The notes under the pieces: model-generated | The model's database searches: none | What the model was told of the DNA's origin: nothing | The model's input: the letters and a program-made list of their open reading frames with translations, nothing else | Made by a program: the position numbers and the translations under genes | Origin: Solirubrum puertoriconensis | GTDB lineage: Bacteria; Bacteroidota; Bacteroidia; Cytophagales; Hymenobacteraceae | NCBI RefSeq assembly: GCF_001483135.1 | Contig: NZ_LNAL01000008.1 | Coordinates: forward strand, 1,302,001 to 1,366,000 | Direction of reading: 5' to 3' | Length of the DNA: 64,000 nt | Shown here: positions 46,354 through 54,839 of the stretch, in pieces | Layout of the letters: each line of letters begins with the position of its first letter | Position numbering within the stretch: the first letter of the stretch is position 1

Positions 46354-47028
46354 ATGAACGAGATGTTGCAATCGGTTATCGAAGCCGCCACGTGGATTGA
46401 TAAGGTCAATCCAAGGTTTGAAGATAACTTTTACCGAAGCGAGGAACTGCGGCCTGGCTTCCTCATAGCCAACAGTCAGTACCACAAGGAGGCACTTGCT
46501 GTAACGGTGCAGAAGCGGCGTGAGTATCTGCAGAATCCAGCTACTGATTTATTGACGCTGGAGGAAGTTGCCGAAAAGGGCAAGCTAATACTGATTGATC
46601 CGCTGGATTCGGAGCTAGACGGCGGAGCCGAAGTCTACTCGCAGGGGTATTTTGACTTGTGGGACTGCGCCCCTTGGGATACTTGGGTTGCGTTTGGCAG
46701 TGCGACGCTAAAGCAGGCAGCGGATTCAGCGCTAATAAATCCTTTTCTATCCCAGCTAAAACATTTTCAAGCGACATCGTTCGATGCGTTGATAGCTTGG
46801 GTGCCCAATACCCAACTCAATTAGGTGTACTCTGGACGAGAAGTAAGCCTGCGTGAGCAGAATATCGAGTGGTGGAGCGGTACAGATGCTAATGCTCCCT
46901 GTGACTCGGTATTGAACAGATTATTTGCCTCGCCTACCGGGCTCATATTCGAGGAAATAGCCCACGAGAAGCTCATCGGCCAGCGGCTGGAAATGATCAA
47001 CAAAGCCAAGTCAGTGGTACTGCACTGA
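46354..47028 (+). pseudogene. Uncharacterised gene interrupted by an in-frame TAG
   Basis: An ATG at 46354 opens 156 codons ending in a TAG at 46822-46824. The very same frame then continues for 68 codons to a TGA at 47026-47028. The first part is rich in Trp and acidic residues (FDLWDCAPWDTWVAFGSA, then FDALIAWVPN); the second continues naturally (SLREQNIEWWSG ... IAHEKLIGQRLEMINKAK). One C-to-T change (CAG to TAG) would explain the break in a protein of about 224 residues. No family was recognised. It is lower in GC and has no CCTAGG, unlike its neighbours. Two separate short genes are less likely. Confidence 0.6.
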
Positions 47029-47035
47029 AATTCCA

Positions 47036-47443
47036 ATGCAAAACCCCTTCCACCCCGGCGACCAGAAAACCCACCACTACACCGTGGTACCCGCCGACTT
47101 CGCCAGCTTTGAAGCCGGTAATGGGCTGGTGCACCCCGTACTGAGCACCTTTGCCCTAGGGCGCGAAATGGAATGGGCGGGCCGCTTGTTCGTGCTCGAG
47201 ATGCGTGAAGCAGGGGAGGAGGGCATTGGTACCATGCTGGAGGTGCAGCACCACGCGCCCGCCTTTGAGGGCGAAACCGTACAGGTTACTGCTACCTTTG
47301 CCGCCCTTGTTGGCCGCGAGCTTACCTGCACCGTAGAAGCGCGGGTGGGCGAGCGGCTGGTAGCCACGGGCCGCACCGGCCAGCGCATCGTTGATAAAGC
47401 CAAGCTCGAGGCCCGGTTTGCGGCGTTGCGCGAGGCCCGCTGA
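47036..47443 (+). CDS. Thioesterase-family (hotdog fold) protein
   Basis: The 135-residue protein has a hotdog-like layout: a beta start (THHYTVVPADFASF), a central helix (HPVLSTFALGREMEWAGRLFV) and long strands (GTMLEVQHHAPAFEGETVQVT). HHAPAFEGETV is like the FlK-type acyl-CoA thioesterase families. It probably cleaves or binds a small acyl-CoA; the substrate is unknown. It begins 7 bp after the broken gene. Confidence 0.8.
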   Translation: MQNPFHPGDQKTHHYTVVPADFASFEAGNGLVHPVLSTFALGREMEWAGRLFVLEMREAGEEGIGTMLEVQHHAPAFEGETVQVTATFAALVGRELTCTVEARVGERLVATGRTGQRIVDKAKLEARFAALREAR

Positions 47444-47516
47444 CCGCCGCGCCTGCCATATTTTCGTAAAGCAACGGCCACCGCAGCCGCTTCTCTATTC
47501 TCTGCGACATCAATCC

Positions 47517-47987
47517 ATGGCTAAAGCCAACGACACCAAACCGCGCTCCATCAACATCCAGAACCGCCGGGCTGGGTACGAGTACTCGTTTCTGGTTAAG
47601 TACACCGCCGGCATGGTACTGCTGGGTACCGAAATCAAAAGCCTGCGCGAGGGCAACGCCAACATTACCGATGGTTACTGCACGTTCGGCGCCAACAGCA
47701 CGCTGTGGCTGCATGGCGTAACTATTGCGCAGTACACCCAAGGCACCTATAACAACCACGAGCCCACCCGCCCGCGCCAGCTGCTGCTCACCAAAAAGGA
47801 GATGCGCCAACTTGAGGCTAAAAGCCAGGAGCAGGGCCTCACCATTATTCCGCTGCGCATGTTCATTGGCGAGCGGGGCTTTGCCAAGGTTGAAATTGCG
47901 CTGGCCAAGGGCAAAAAGCTGTTCGATAAACGCGAGGACATAAAGGCCCGCGATGTGAAGCGGGAAATGGACCGCGCCCGCTACTAA
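47517..47987 (+). CDS. smpB: SsrA-binding protein SmpB
   Basis: The ATG at 47517 (MAKANDTKPRSINIQNR) gives 156 residues. NRRAGYEYSFL, AGMVLLGTEIKSLREGNANI and RPRQLLLTKKEMRQLE are standard SmpB motifs, and the basic tail ends DVKREMDRARY. It binds tmRNA and enters the ribosomal A site to rescue stalled ribosomes. TATTTTCG at 47459-47466 may be its -7 element. No ssrA gene was seen nearby. Confidence 0.95.
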   Translation: MAKANDTKPRSINIQNRRAGYEYSFLVKYTAGMVLLGTEIKSLREGNANITDGYCTFGANSTLWLHGVTIAQYTQGTYNNHEPTRPRQLLLTKKEMRQLEAKSQEQGLTIIPLRMFIGERGFAKVEIALAKGKKLFDKREDIKARDVKREMDRARY

Positions 47988-48090
47988 GCAGATGCACCGA
48001 ACTGCCGAGCCGAGCGGGGGGCGGACATCTGGTGAAAACTTCTCACGCAGATGCACCGCTTCCGCTCGGCGCGACAAGCCTTTCCTTGCG

Positions 48091-48103
48091 TACCTTGCGG
48101 CCT
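48091..48103 (+). promoter_or_regulatory. Promoter-like TACCTTGCGGCC before the NlpC/P60 gene
   Basis: TACCTTGCGGCC is one T short of the TAnnTTTGCGGCC core seen elsewhere. It lies inside the longest open frame (from 48032) and 28 bp before the TTG at 48125, which favours the downstream start. Confidence 0.5.
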
Positions 48104-48124
48104 GATTTACCTCTTTTTACCTCC

Positions 48125-48928
48125 TTGGAACACGGAATTTGCGCCCTGAGCGTGGTGCCGGTGCGGGCCGAACCTGCTGACAAAGCCGAAATCGTAACGC
48201 AGCTGATTTTCGGCGACTGCTACAGCATTGTGCAAACGCAAGGCAACTGGGTGCAGGTGCGCACCACCGCCGATGATTACCTCGGCTGGATGGACGTTAA
48301 GCAGCACACACCCGTTACGGCGGAGTACCTGGCCGCCTGGAGCGCGCAAGACCACCCCCGCAGCCTCGATGTGGTGCAGGTAGTCAGCAATGCCACCACT
48401 CGTATTCCGGTTACCCTAGGTGCCCGCCTGCCGTTCTTTGATGGCATGACGCTGCGCCTCGGCCAGGAAGCCTATTTCTACAACGGCGCGGCCACCAACC
48501 CGCTTAACGGCCATGGCCCCCTGGGCCCCGCCGAAAAGCGCACGGCCTTGCTGCTGAAGGCGGGCCAGCTGTTCCTGAAAGCGCCGTACCTGTGGGGCGG
48601 CCGCACTTTGTTTGGCGTCGATTGCTCGGGCCTGATGCAGCAACTCTTTGGGCTGATTGGCGTGCAGCTTCCGCGCGATGCCCGCCAGCAAATCGACCTG
48701 GGCGAAGTAGTGCATTTTGTAGCCCAAACACGCCCCGGCGACTTGGCCTTTTTCGACAATGCCGAGGGGCGCATCATCCATGTGGGCATGATGCTCGACG
48801 ACCAGCAGATTTTGCACGCCAGTGGCGAGGTGCGCGTGGATATCCTCGACCACAACGGCATTTATAATCAGCAACGCCAGAAGTACACCCACAAGCTACG
48901 CCTCATCAAACGCGTGCTGCCTGCCTAG
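48125..48928 (+). CDS. NlpC/P60 family cell-wall cysteine hydrolase
   Basis: A TTG start at 48125 gives LEHGICALSVVPVRAEP, the usual beginning of this Bacteroidota family, and 267 residues. A GTG at 48032 would add 31 residues but spans the promoter-like element. An SH3-like region (about 5-65) precedes a middle segment and the catalytic domain: Cys in GVDCSGLMQQLFG, His in IIHVGMMLDD, plus RPGDLAFFDN. It cleaves D-glutamyl-diaminopimelate-type bonds in peptidoglycan peptides. No signal peptide is visible from the TTG start. Confidence 0.85.
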   Translation: MEHGICALSVVPVRAEPADKAEIVTQLIFGDCYSIVQTQGNWVQVRTTADDYLGWMDVKQHTPVTAEYLAAWSAQDHPRSLDVVQVVSNATTRIPVTLGARLPFFDGMTLRLGQEAYFYNGAATNPLNGHGPLGPAEKRTALLLKAGQLFLKAPYLWGGRTLFGVDCSGLMQQLFGLIGVQLPRDARQQIDLGEVVHFVAQTRPGDLAFFDNAEGRIIHVGMMLDDQQILHASGEVRVDILDHNGIYNQQRQKYTHKLRLIKRVLPA

Positions 48929-49063
48929 GTACCGCCGAGGCCCGGTAAAATACAAGCACATTAGGCAAGCTCAACTTGAACCAACCTACACCCACGGTGG
49001 TTGCGTAAACGGCTGGAAAGCCCTAGCTTACGGCTAGTTCCGAACGCTTACGACCCCTAGTGT

Positions 49064-49558
49064 ATGGACCAAAAAGTGCTCGTGTTGAATGGCGACTACT
49101 CCGCCATTACCCTCTGCAGCGTGCAGAAGGCATTTGTGTTGCTGTATCTCGAAAAAGCTGAACTAATTGCCAACAAAGAGGGGGCGTTTTTGCGCACCGT
49201 CAGCATGGCCTACCCCAAGCCGAGCATTATCCGATTGCAGCGCTACGTGCGCGTGCCGTACAAAGGCATTGCCCTGAGCCGCCACAACGTAATGAAGCGC
49301 GACAACTTTGAGTGCCAATACTGCGGCTCCACCAAAAACCTTACCCTCGACCACGTGCTGCCCCGCTCGCGCGGCGGCGACTCGAGTTGGGGCAACTTGC
49401 TGACGGCCTGTGCCCGGTGTAACCACGCCAAAGGCCACCGCACCCCCGAAGAGGCTGGCCTCACCGTTCGGCAAAAGCCCAAAAGGCCAACTTTGGCTAG
49501 TTTCCTGAAGCTTAGTGCCGGCTCCATCGACCATACTTGGCACGCGTATCTCAACTGA
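49064..49558 (+). CDS. HNH endonuclease family protein
   Basis: The 164-residue protein begins MDQKVLVLNGDYSAITLCSV, typical of a widespread Bacteroidota/Cyanobacteria HNH family. The HNH core is complete: CQYCG zinc knuckle, LDHVLPRSRGGDSSWGNL with the catalytic His, and CARCNHAKGHRTPEEAG. Biological role (repair, restriction or mobile) is not established; the setting among housekeeping genes argues against a mobile element. Confidence 0.9.
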   Translation: MDQKVLVLNGDYSAITLCSVQKAFVLLYLEKAELIANKEGAFLRTVSMAYPKPSIIRLQRYVRVPYKGIALSRHNVMKRDNFECQYCGSTKNLTLDHVLPRSRGGDSSWGNLLTACARCNHAKGHRTPEEAGLTVRQKPKRPTLASFLKLSAGSIDHTWHAYLN

Positions 49559-49590
49559 ACCGGTGCAGCTAAAGCTGCCCGGTTTTTTTG
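49558..49590 (+). terminator. Terminator after the HNH gene
   Basis: The stem AACCGG-(T)-GCAGCT / AGCTGC-CCGGTT with a 2-base loop and one bulge is followed by five more T. It starts at the last base of the stop codon. Confidence 0.85.
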
Positions 49591-49629
49591 TGCCATTGCC
49601 CTAGGTGCAGCGCGCCTGCAACAGCAACA

Positions 49630-49660
49630 ACGGCCCGGCAGATGGACTCTGCCGGGCCGT
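49630..49660 (-). terminator. Hairpin downstream of the alpha/beta hydrolase
   Basis: A perfect 12-bp stem (49630-49641 with 49649-49660) and a 7-base loop. The minus-strand tail is only moderately T-rich (GTTGTTGCTGTT), so it is a terminator-like structure, not a strong classic one. Confidence 0.65.
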
Positions 49661-49683
49661 GTTCGTAGTTAAGTTCTGGTGAT

Positions 49684-50589
49684 TTAGCGGCTGCCAAGCG
49701 GCTGTTGCGCCGTGGAGTAGCGGCTGTCGTCGCTCACGGGCGTGCCGGAGGCGCCGGTGAAATCGAGCAAGTCTTTGGTCAGGCGGTCTTTGCCATCGGC
49801 CGTTGCGAACAGCCCGTGCGGCTCGCCGTCGTAACGAATGTAGGTAGCGCTGGGCAGCAGCTTGGTCAGCTGATCGGAGCTGGATTCGATGGGTACGGTT
49901 TTGTCGGAGGTGCCGTGAATGATGAGCGTGGGCACCCGAATGGTCTGCACGTCTTGGCGGAAATCGGTTTCGGCCCAGGCGTGGGCACAGGCTTCGGTAG
50001 CGTGGGGCGTTGCTTGCAGGCAAATCATCTGCATCCAATCGAGCGTGGCCTGGCTTACGGGGTGGCTTACTACGCCTACGCCGTAGAACTGCTTACCGAA
50101 AGTTTGCAAGAAATCGGGGCGGTCTTTGCGCAGGTTATCGATAATCTCGTCGAACGTCGACTTGTCCACGCCATCGGGGTTGTCGTCGGTTTTCAATAGG
50201 TAAGGAAGCACGCTGGCCACCAGTACCACTTTGCTTACGCGGGCCCCGCCGTAGCGGCTCATGTACCGGGCTACTTCACCGCCGCCCATTGAGAAACCCA
50301 CCAAGGTTACGTTTTGTAGGTTCAGGCCTTCCAGAATGGCATTCAGGTCGCTGGCCAGGGTATCGTAATCGTAGCCGTTCCAAGGTTTGTCCGATTTGCC
50401 GAAACCGCGGCGGTCGTAGGCAATTACGCGCTTGCCGTAGTGCGGCAGCGTATGCGCTTGATGCTCCCACATCTGGTGGTCGGCGGGCCAACCATGAATG
50501 AGCACTACCGGGTCGCCCTGGCCCCAGTCTTGGTAAAAGATATTTACGCGGTTGCCTTGGGCGTCTTGCCCTACTTGAATGTAGCTCAT
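49684..50589 (-). CDS. Alpha/beta hydrolase, non-heme haloperoxidase type
   Basis: The ATG at 50589 (MSYIQVGQDAQGNRVNI) gives 301 residues. The oxyanion segment is VLIHGWPADHQMW, the nucleophile Ser is in LVGFSMGGGEVARY, the acid is probably in LIIHGTSDKTVP and the His is in DGEPHGLF. The motif set matches cofactor-free chloroperoxidase-like esterases. The native substrate is unknown. The C-terminal 25 residues are low in complexity. Confidence 0.9.
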   Translation of the reverse strand: MSYIQVGQDAQGNRVNIFYQDWGQGDPVVLIHGWPADHQMWEHQAHTLPHYGKRVIAYDRRGFGKSDKPWNGYDYDTLASDLNAILEGLNLQNVTLVGFSMGGGEVARYMSRYGGARVSKVVLVASVLPYLLKTDDNPDGVDKSTFDEIIDNLRKDRPDFLQTFGKQFYGVGVVSHPVSQATLDWMQMICLQATPHATEACAHAWAETDFRQDVQTIRVPTLIIHGTSDKTVPIESSSDQLTKLLPSATYIRYDGEPHGLFATADGKDRLTKDLLDFTGASGTPVSDDSRYSTAQQPLGSR

Positions 50590-50863
50590 TTGCGGTGCGG
50601 TTGTGAAGTTGAAATGCGTATTCTGCCTGATTACTGCCCCGGGCAACCTAGGGTTAGCTTGCCTGCCGCCATGCAACAGGCGTAGCGCCAAGTATTTGCC
50701 GCCGAAGGCAGTTTATCGCTCGGCAGAGTGTGCTTTCCATCCGACGAAATTTATCCGCGCTATTTGCCGTACCAGTTGCCCCCAAGCAATGCTGCTAGTG
50801 CCTAGGTGCTATGCACGGCCGCAGCCTGCGGCAGGTTCGTAACAAATAGCCACCTTTGGCCCA

Positions 50864-52090
50864 ATGAGCCGCCATTGTACCCTTCGCCTAGGTGCCAGCG
50901 CCCTGCTGCTGGCCCTTGCAGCTTGCCAGGAGCGCCAACAAACCAACGCCGAGGCCACTTCCGATAAGCCGACTACACCGCCCGCTGCAGCCGCCCCCAC
51001 CAACTCGCCGGGGGCTTGGTACCGGCAGTACCGAGGGCAATTGCCCGGCAGCCCCGATAGCATTACGCTGCACCTAACGGCCGCACCTACTGGTGCTAAC
51101 TCTGAACTACCTGGTTACTACGGCTCTTACCACCGCCGCGCCGGGCAACCCTTTGAGCTGATTGGCCTGCCCACGGTTACCCCCGATAGCTTGGTGCTGC
51201 AAGACATCAGCCCCGAAGAAGGCGGGCTGGAGAACAACGGCCCTGTGTGGCGGCTGCGCCGGCAAGGCAATGCTTTGGTAGGCACCCACGCGGGCAAAGC
51301 CGTGCGCTTGCGCATGGTGCAGCCCATGGGCAGCGTGGCGCTGGTGGCCCGCCACTTCACCGATTCGGTAGCGGCGTACCCCAACGAGCCGAAAACGCCC
51401 TACGCTCACCAAAGCCTGCTGGCACTGCTGCCGGTTAAAGCGCCGGCCGCGCTGCAGGCCAACATTGTGCGCACGCTCCGCGGCGATACGCTGAGCAATC
51501 GGCCGGCGCCTACGCTCGAGGGCTACTGGCAGGCACAGTTGCAGGAGTATACCGAGGAGTACCGCGCCAATGCCGCCGAGCTCCGCACCGACCCCGCCGA
51601 TACCACTGAGCTGCCCGCTTACGCCCTGCGCTACGACCAACAGCAGCTCGTTCGCGTGCTCTGGAATCAAGCGCCACTGCTCAGCCTGGGCTTTTTAAAC
51701 TATAGCTACAGCGGCGGTGCCCACGGTAACTACGGTACCACGGTAGCCAGCTTCGACGTACGAAATGGCCGGGCCCTGCGCTACGCCGATATTTTTCGGC
51801 CTGGAGTAGAGCCGCAGCTTACCCAATTGCTCAACCGCGCCGTGCGCCGCACCCTCGGCATTCCTGCTACCGCCCGCCTCGATCAGACGTTGCTTGTAGA
51901 GCAAATGCCCGTTACCCGCAACGTGTTTCTTACCAGCGGCGGCGCCGTATTTGTGTACGTGCCCTACGAAATTGCCTCGTATGCCCAAGGCGAAATCCGG
52001 GTGTTTGTGCCCTATGCCGATCTGCGCCCCTTGCTGCAGCCCAGCTTGCCCCTAGGTGCCCAAGCCGACATTGCCAACCAGAGCACCTAG
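50864..52090 (+). CDS. Lipoprotein with DUF3298 (RsiV-like) C-terminal domain
   Basis: The 408-residue protein has a lipoprotein signal (ASALLLALAAC, then QERQQ) and a Thr/Pro/Ala-rich linker. An unassigned beta domain (about 50-150) is followed by a PdaC/DUF3298-type half: FLNYSYSGGAHGNYGTTVAS, then LRYADIFRPGVEP and a final VFVPYADLRPLL. Related domains occur in anti-sigma factor RsiV and bind lysozyme or peptidoglycan; whether that applies here is inference. CCACCTTTGGCCCA directly precedes the ATG. Confidence 0.85.
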   Translation: MSRHCTLRLGASALLLALAACQERQQTNAEATSDKPTTPPAAAAPTNSPGAWYRQYRGQLPGSPDSITLHLTAAPTGANSELPGYYGSYHRRAGQPFELIGLPTVTPDSLVLQDISPEEGGLENNGPVWRLRRQGNALVGTHAGKAVRLRMVQPMGSVALVARHFTDSVAAYPNEPKTPYAHQSLLALLPVKAPAALQANIVRTLRGDTLSNRPAPTLEGYWQAQLQEYTEEYRANAAELRTDPADTTELPAYALRYDQQQLVRVLWNQAPLLSLGFLNYSYSGGAHGNYGTTVASFDVRNGRALRYADIFRPGVEPQLTQLLNRAVRRTLGIPATARLDQTLLVEQMPVTRNVFLTSGGAVFVYVPYEIASYAQGEIRVFVPYADLRPLLQPSLPLGAQADIANQST

Positions 52091-52281
52091 GCCCTTTGGC
52101 TATGCCTCACGGAAGCTTGCCCGGATAGCAGCCAACCTGTACTTGCTCAAAAAACTCCGGGCGCACAGGAACGCGTCGGCTAGTGGCTGCGTCTAGCTTA
52201 GTTCAACTGCTTAGCGCCCACGGTACCTTGGTGCCAACAGGTATGTGCCCAACCGGCAAACCCCAAGGGCATGTTTGTACG

Positions 52282-52297
52282 TACCTTTGCGGCCCCA
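52282..52297 (+). promoter_or_regulatory. Promoter core of the desaturase gene
   Basis: TACCTTTG at 52282-52289 followed by CGGCCCCA. The ATG at 52317 is 28 bp after the element, leaving a leader of about 20 bases. It is one of the four exact TAnnTTTGCGGCC sites. Confidence 0.7.
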
Positions 52298-52316
52298 TTT
52301 CCGTTTTCCCAATCGC

Positions 52317-53390
52317 ATGTCAGTACCCAAGTTTGCCGCCGTACGGCAAAAAGAGTCGTTTCACAATGAGCTGAAGCGCCGCGTTAATGCCTACTTCGAG
52401 GAGTCGGGCAAAGCCACCACCGGCAACGCCACGCTGTTCACCAAAGCCGCCTTGCTCACGGGCGCTCTGTTGTTCCTCTACATCCACCTTGTGTTCTTCA
52501 CGCCGCCTACGGGCTGGGCTATTCTGGAATGCATCCTGATGGGTGGGGTAGGGGCTGCCATCGGCTTCAACATCATGCACGACGGCGCCCACGGCTCGTT
52601 CTCCAAGCACGGCTGGCTAAACCAAGCCGCTGCTTTTACCCTGAACGTGTTCGGCGGCAACTCCTTCATGTGGAACATGAAGCACAACCTCATCCACCAC
52701 ATGTACACCAACATCGATGGGGTGGATGACGACATTGACGCCCAGCCCTGGTTGCGCTTGAGCGAAACCCAGCCGCGCCGCGCCCTGCACCGCTACCAGC
52801 ACTATTACTTCTGGTTTCTGTACGCGCTGTTTTACCTGGCTTGGGTGGTGATGATGGACTACCAGAAATACTTCAAAGGCTCTATCGGCTCGGTGCCGCT
52901 GAAGAAGATGGAAACCAAAGACCAACTGGTATTTTGGGGCTTTAAGGCGCTGTACCTCGTGCTGTTCGTAGGCCTGCCTATCTACATCGTAGGCTTCGTG
53001 CCGTGGGTTATCGGCTTCCTGATCTTCGCCGCCGTGGCCGGTTTCTCGCTGAGCTTAGTGTTCCAGCTGGCCCACACCGTTGAGCCTGCTACCTTCCCCG
53101 TGCCCGATGCCCAGACCTACAAGATGGAAGACGAGTGGGCCGTGCACCAACTGAAAACCACCGCCAACTTCGCCACCAACAACAAAGTGGTAACCTGGCT
53201 CCTAGGTGGCCTCAACTTTCAGGTTGAGCATCACCTGTTCCCGAAGATTTCGCACGTGCACTACCCGGCCATCAGCAAGATCATCAAGCAGGCCTGCGAG
53301 GAGTTCAACGTGACCTACAACGAATTCCCGCGCATGCGCTCGGCCGTGCTGTCGCACGTGCTGTTCCTGCGGCAGCTCGGCCGGGCTTAG
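52317..53390 (+). CDS. Membrane fatty-acid (acyl-CoA or acyl-lipid) desaturase
   Basis: The ATG at 52317 (MSVPKFAAVRQKESFHNEL) gives 357 residues. The three His boxes are complete: HDGAHGS, HNLIHHMYTN and QVEHHLFPK. Four to six helices flank them. The arrangement fits front-end or delta-5-type desaturases of Bacteroidota, which introduce a double bond into membrane acyl chains, probably for cold adaptation. It has its own promoter and a strong terminator, so it is monocistronic. Confidence 0.93.
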   Translation: MSVPKFAAVRQKESFHNELKRRVNAYFEESGKATTGNATLFTKAALLTGALLFLYIHLVFFTPPTGWAILECILMGGVGAAIGFNIMHDGAHGSFSKHGWLNQAAAFTLNVFGGNSFMWNMKHNLIHHMYTNIDGVDDDIDAQPWLRLSETQPRRALHRYQHYYFWFLYALFYLAWVVMMDYQKYFKGSIGSVPLKKMETKDQLVFWGFKALYLVLFVGLPIYIVGFVPWVIGFLIFAAVAGFSLSLVFQLAHTVEPATFPVPDAQTYKMEDEWAVHQLKTTANFATNNKVVTWLLGGLNFQVEHHLFPKISHVHYPAISKIIKQACEEFNVTYNEFPRMRSAVLSHVLFLRQLGRA

Positions 53391-53402
53391 TACTGAATTT
53401 GT

Positions 53403-53452
53403 AAAAAGAAAAGAGAGAGGCGTACGTAATGTGCGCCTCTCTCTTTTCTTTA
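53403..53452 (+). terminator. Long terminator after the desaturase gene
   Basis: A perfect 18-bp stem (53405-53422 with 53434-53451) with purine on the 5' arm and pyrimidine on the 3' arm. The 3' arm itself supplies the T-rich tail. Confidence 0.9.
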
Positions 53453-53474
53453 AGATGACCTTAACCATTAGCTG

Positions 53475-53975
53475 ATGAGGCATTTCCCTAAAGTGTGCTC
53501 CGGGCTGCTAAGCTTAATTATTGTATTGGCTTCCTGCCAAAAGAAAAGCGAAGTGTCAGCTGTGTATACAAGTCAGTGCCTACATAACATTGTTTATCAA
53601 TACGTAGCAGTAAAAAGTAAGAAGCCAAATCAGTATTTGTCTTTCGTAACTGTACGCATTGATAAAGGTGGTGACTCTACGCTAGTCGTTTTAGAAAGCG
53701 TTATGCCTGTTATCAATAAGAATGAAGAGTTCATTGCTTATGACAGTGTGTTGAATGTGCCAGTCTATATAGTTGGAGACGCTAATGAGTTGGTTGAAGG
53801 TAATAGTGCTGTTGTTCCAAACGATGTGAAAGGCTACAACCAGAAGCTACAGCGTGATCCGCCTCTCATCTATCCTAAAGAGTTTGATGGTTGGGCCATG
53901 TCGTTCAAAGCTGATAAGGTTCGTTTATTCCGGGCTAATCAATTAGACGATAACTACATAAAATATTGCAAGTGA
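53475..53975 (+). CDS. AT-rich lipoprotein of unknown function, first of a pair
   Basis: The 166-residue protein has a lipoprotein signal (LLSLIIVLASC, then QKKSE). The mature part looks beta-rich (VAVKSKKPNQYLSFVTVRID, then DSTLVVLESVMPVI) and ends NYIKYCK. Codon use is clearly more AT-rich than in flanking genes and it has no CCTAGG, which suggests recent gain together with the lipoprotein gene downstream. Function unknown; no family recognised. Confidence 0.7.
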   Translation: MRHFPKVCSGLLSLIIVLASCQKKSEVSAVYTSQCLHNIVYQYVAVKSKKPNQYLSFVTVRIDKGGDSTLVVLESVMPVINKNEEFIAYDSVLNVPVYIVGDANELVEGNSAVVPNDVKGYNQKLQRDPPLIYPKEFDGWAMSFKADKVRLFRANQLDDNYIKYCK

Positions 53976-54031
53976 AACAGATGGCTGTTCTTGCGTCAAC
54001 CGAGGCGGGCGTAAAGATTGGTTTAAACAAA

Positions 54032-54060
54032 ACGACCTACTTTCAACGAGGTAGGTCGTC
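54032..54060 (+). terminator. Hairpin between the two AT-rich lipoprotein genes
   Basis: The stem ACGACCTAC (54032-54040) pairs with GTAGGTCGT (54051-54059) around a 10-base loop; CCTGTTTATT follows. A probable terminator with a weak T-tract. Confidence 0.65.
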
Positions 54061-54094
54061 CTGTTTATTCAGATTATTATAGATAACAACACAC

Positions 54095-54697
54095 ATGAAT
54101 CGAGCAGCTGCATTTGTTTTAAAAAGCATTCTTCCTTTAGCATTGCTCGGGGCATGCAAAGAGAAAGAGGCACCTGTCAAAACACGAAAGTCATACGGTT
54201 TTGAAGTTGAGCTTAGCACTTGGAATGGCTTTTCTGGTAGCAATACATATTATCGGGTCAAGCATAAGGTGTACTGGTATGAGATAGAGAGTTATGCAGG
54301 TGGGCAAGCGGCTACTGATGACACCACAGCAGTAATGTTTGTCCGTCGGGTTAAGAAACAACGCCTGTACGATGAGAGAAATAGCTTTTGTGTTGATACT
54401 ATTTTCTTCGGTTTAAACAGATATCAGGCAGACACTTTGTTAGCGTTGACCAGACCGATATTTGAGCAACTAAATACAAGCAATGTTGATACTGTTGGAC
54501 GCATCAGCTATTTCCAAACTGATGATAATGGAGGCAGGGTGATGCTTCACATCAATGGGCAGAAGCTTTCCATTGAATTTCATTCACTTAGCCTTTCTGA
54601 TGTCGGGAAAAAATCAGCTCAGTTTAGTGCCATCGAGAGCCGCTTAAAGCAATGGTTTGAAAGGCCAAGCGCAAGTGGAAAGCCGCCTTGCAGGTAG
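54095..54697 (+). CDS. AT-rich lipoprotein of unknown function, second of a pair
   Basis: The 200-residue protein has a lipoprotein signal (SILPLALLGAC, then KEKEA). Beta-strand patterns alternate through the middle (YYRVKHKVYWYEIES), and a C-terminal helix (FSAIESRLKQWFER) ends the protein. It shares the low GC of its neighbour but no clear sequence similarity. Its 3' end lies 25 bp before the rpsA promoter. No family recognised. Confidence 0.7.
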   Translation: MNRAAAFVLKSILPLALLGACKEKEAPVKTRKSYGFEVELSTWNGFSGSNTYYRVKHKVYWYEIESYAGGQAATDDTTAVMFVRRVKKQRLYDERNSFCVDTIFFGLNRYQADTLLALTRPIFEQLNTSNVDTVGRISYFQTDDNGGRVMLHINGQKLSIEFHSLSLSDVGKKSAQFSAIESRLKQWFERPSASGKPPCR

Positions 54698-54722
54698 CTT
54701 TTCGTTTCTAGCTCTATTTCAG

Positions 54723-54737
54723 TATCTTTGCGGCCCT
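54723..54737 (+). promoter_or_regulatory. rpsA promoter core
   Basis: TATCTTTG (54723-54730) followed by CGGCCCT, with a T-rich -33 candidate TTTTCG at 54699-54704 (18-bp spacing). About 100 bp of leader with several GC-rich self-complementary stretches separates it from the ATG, space enough for autoregulation by S1. Confidence 0.7.
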
Positions 54738-54839
54738 GCCAGGGTGGCGGGACAGGGCTTTAGCTCTGGAAATCAATACAAACGCGTTCCGGAGGCGGGC
54801 CCTGCGCCGGACGTGTACACGAGGGCCAACTGCAATATC

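Noticed and set aside
47444-47516. tmRNA (ssrA) next to smpB
   Set aside because: The spacer is too short and has no tRNA-like ends.
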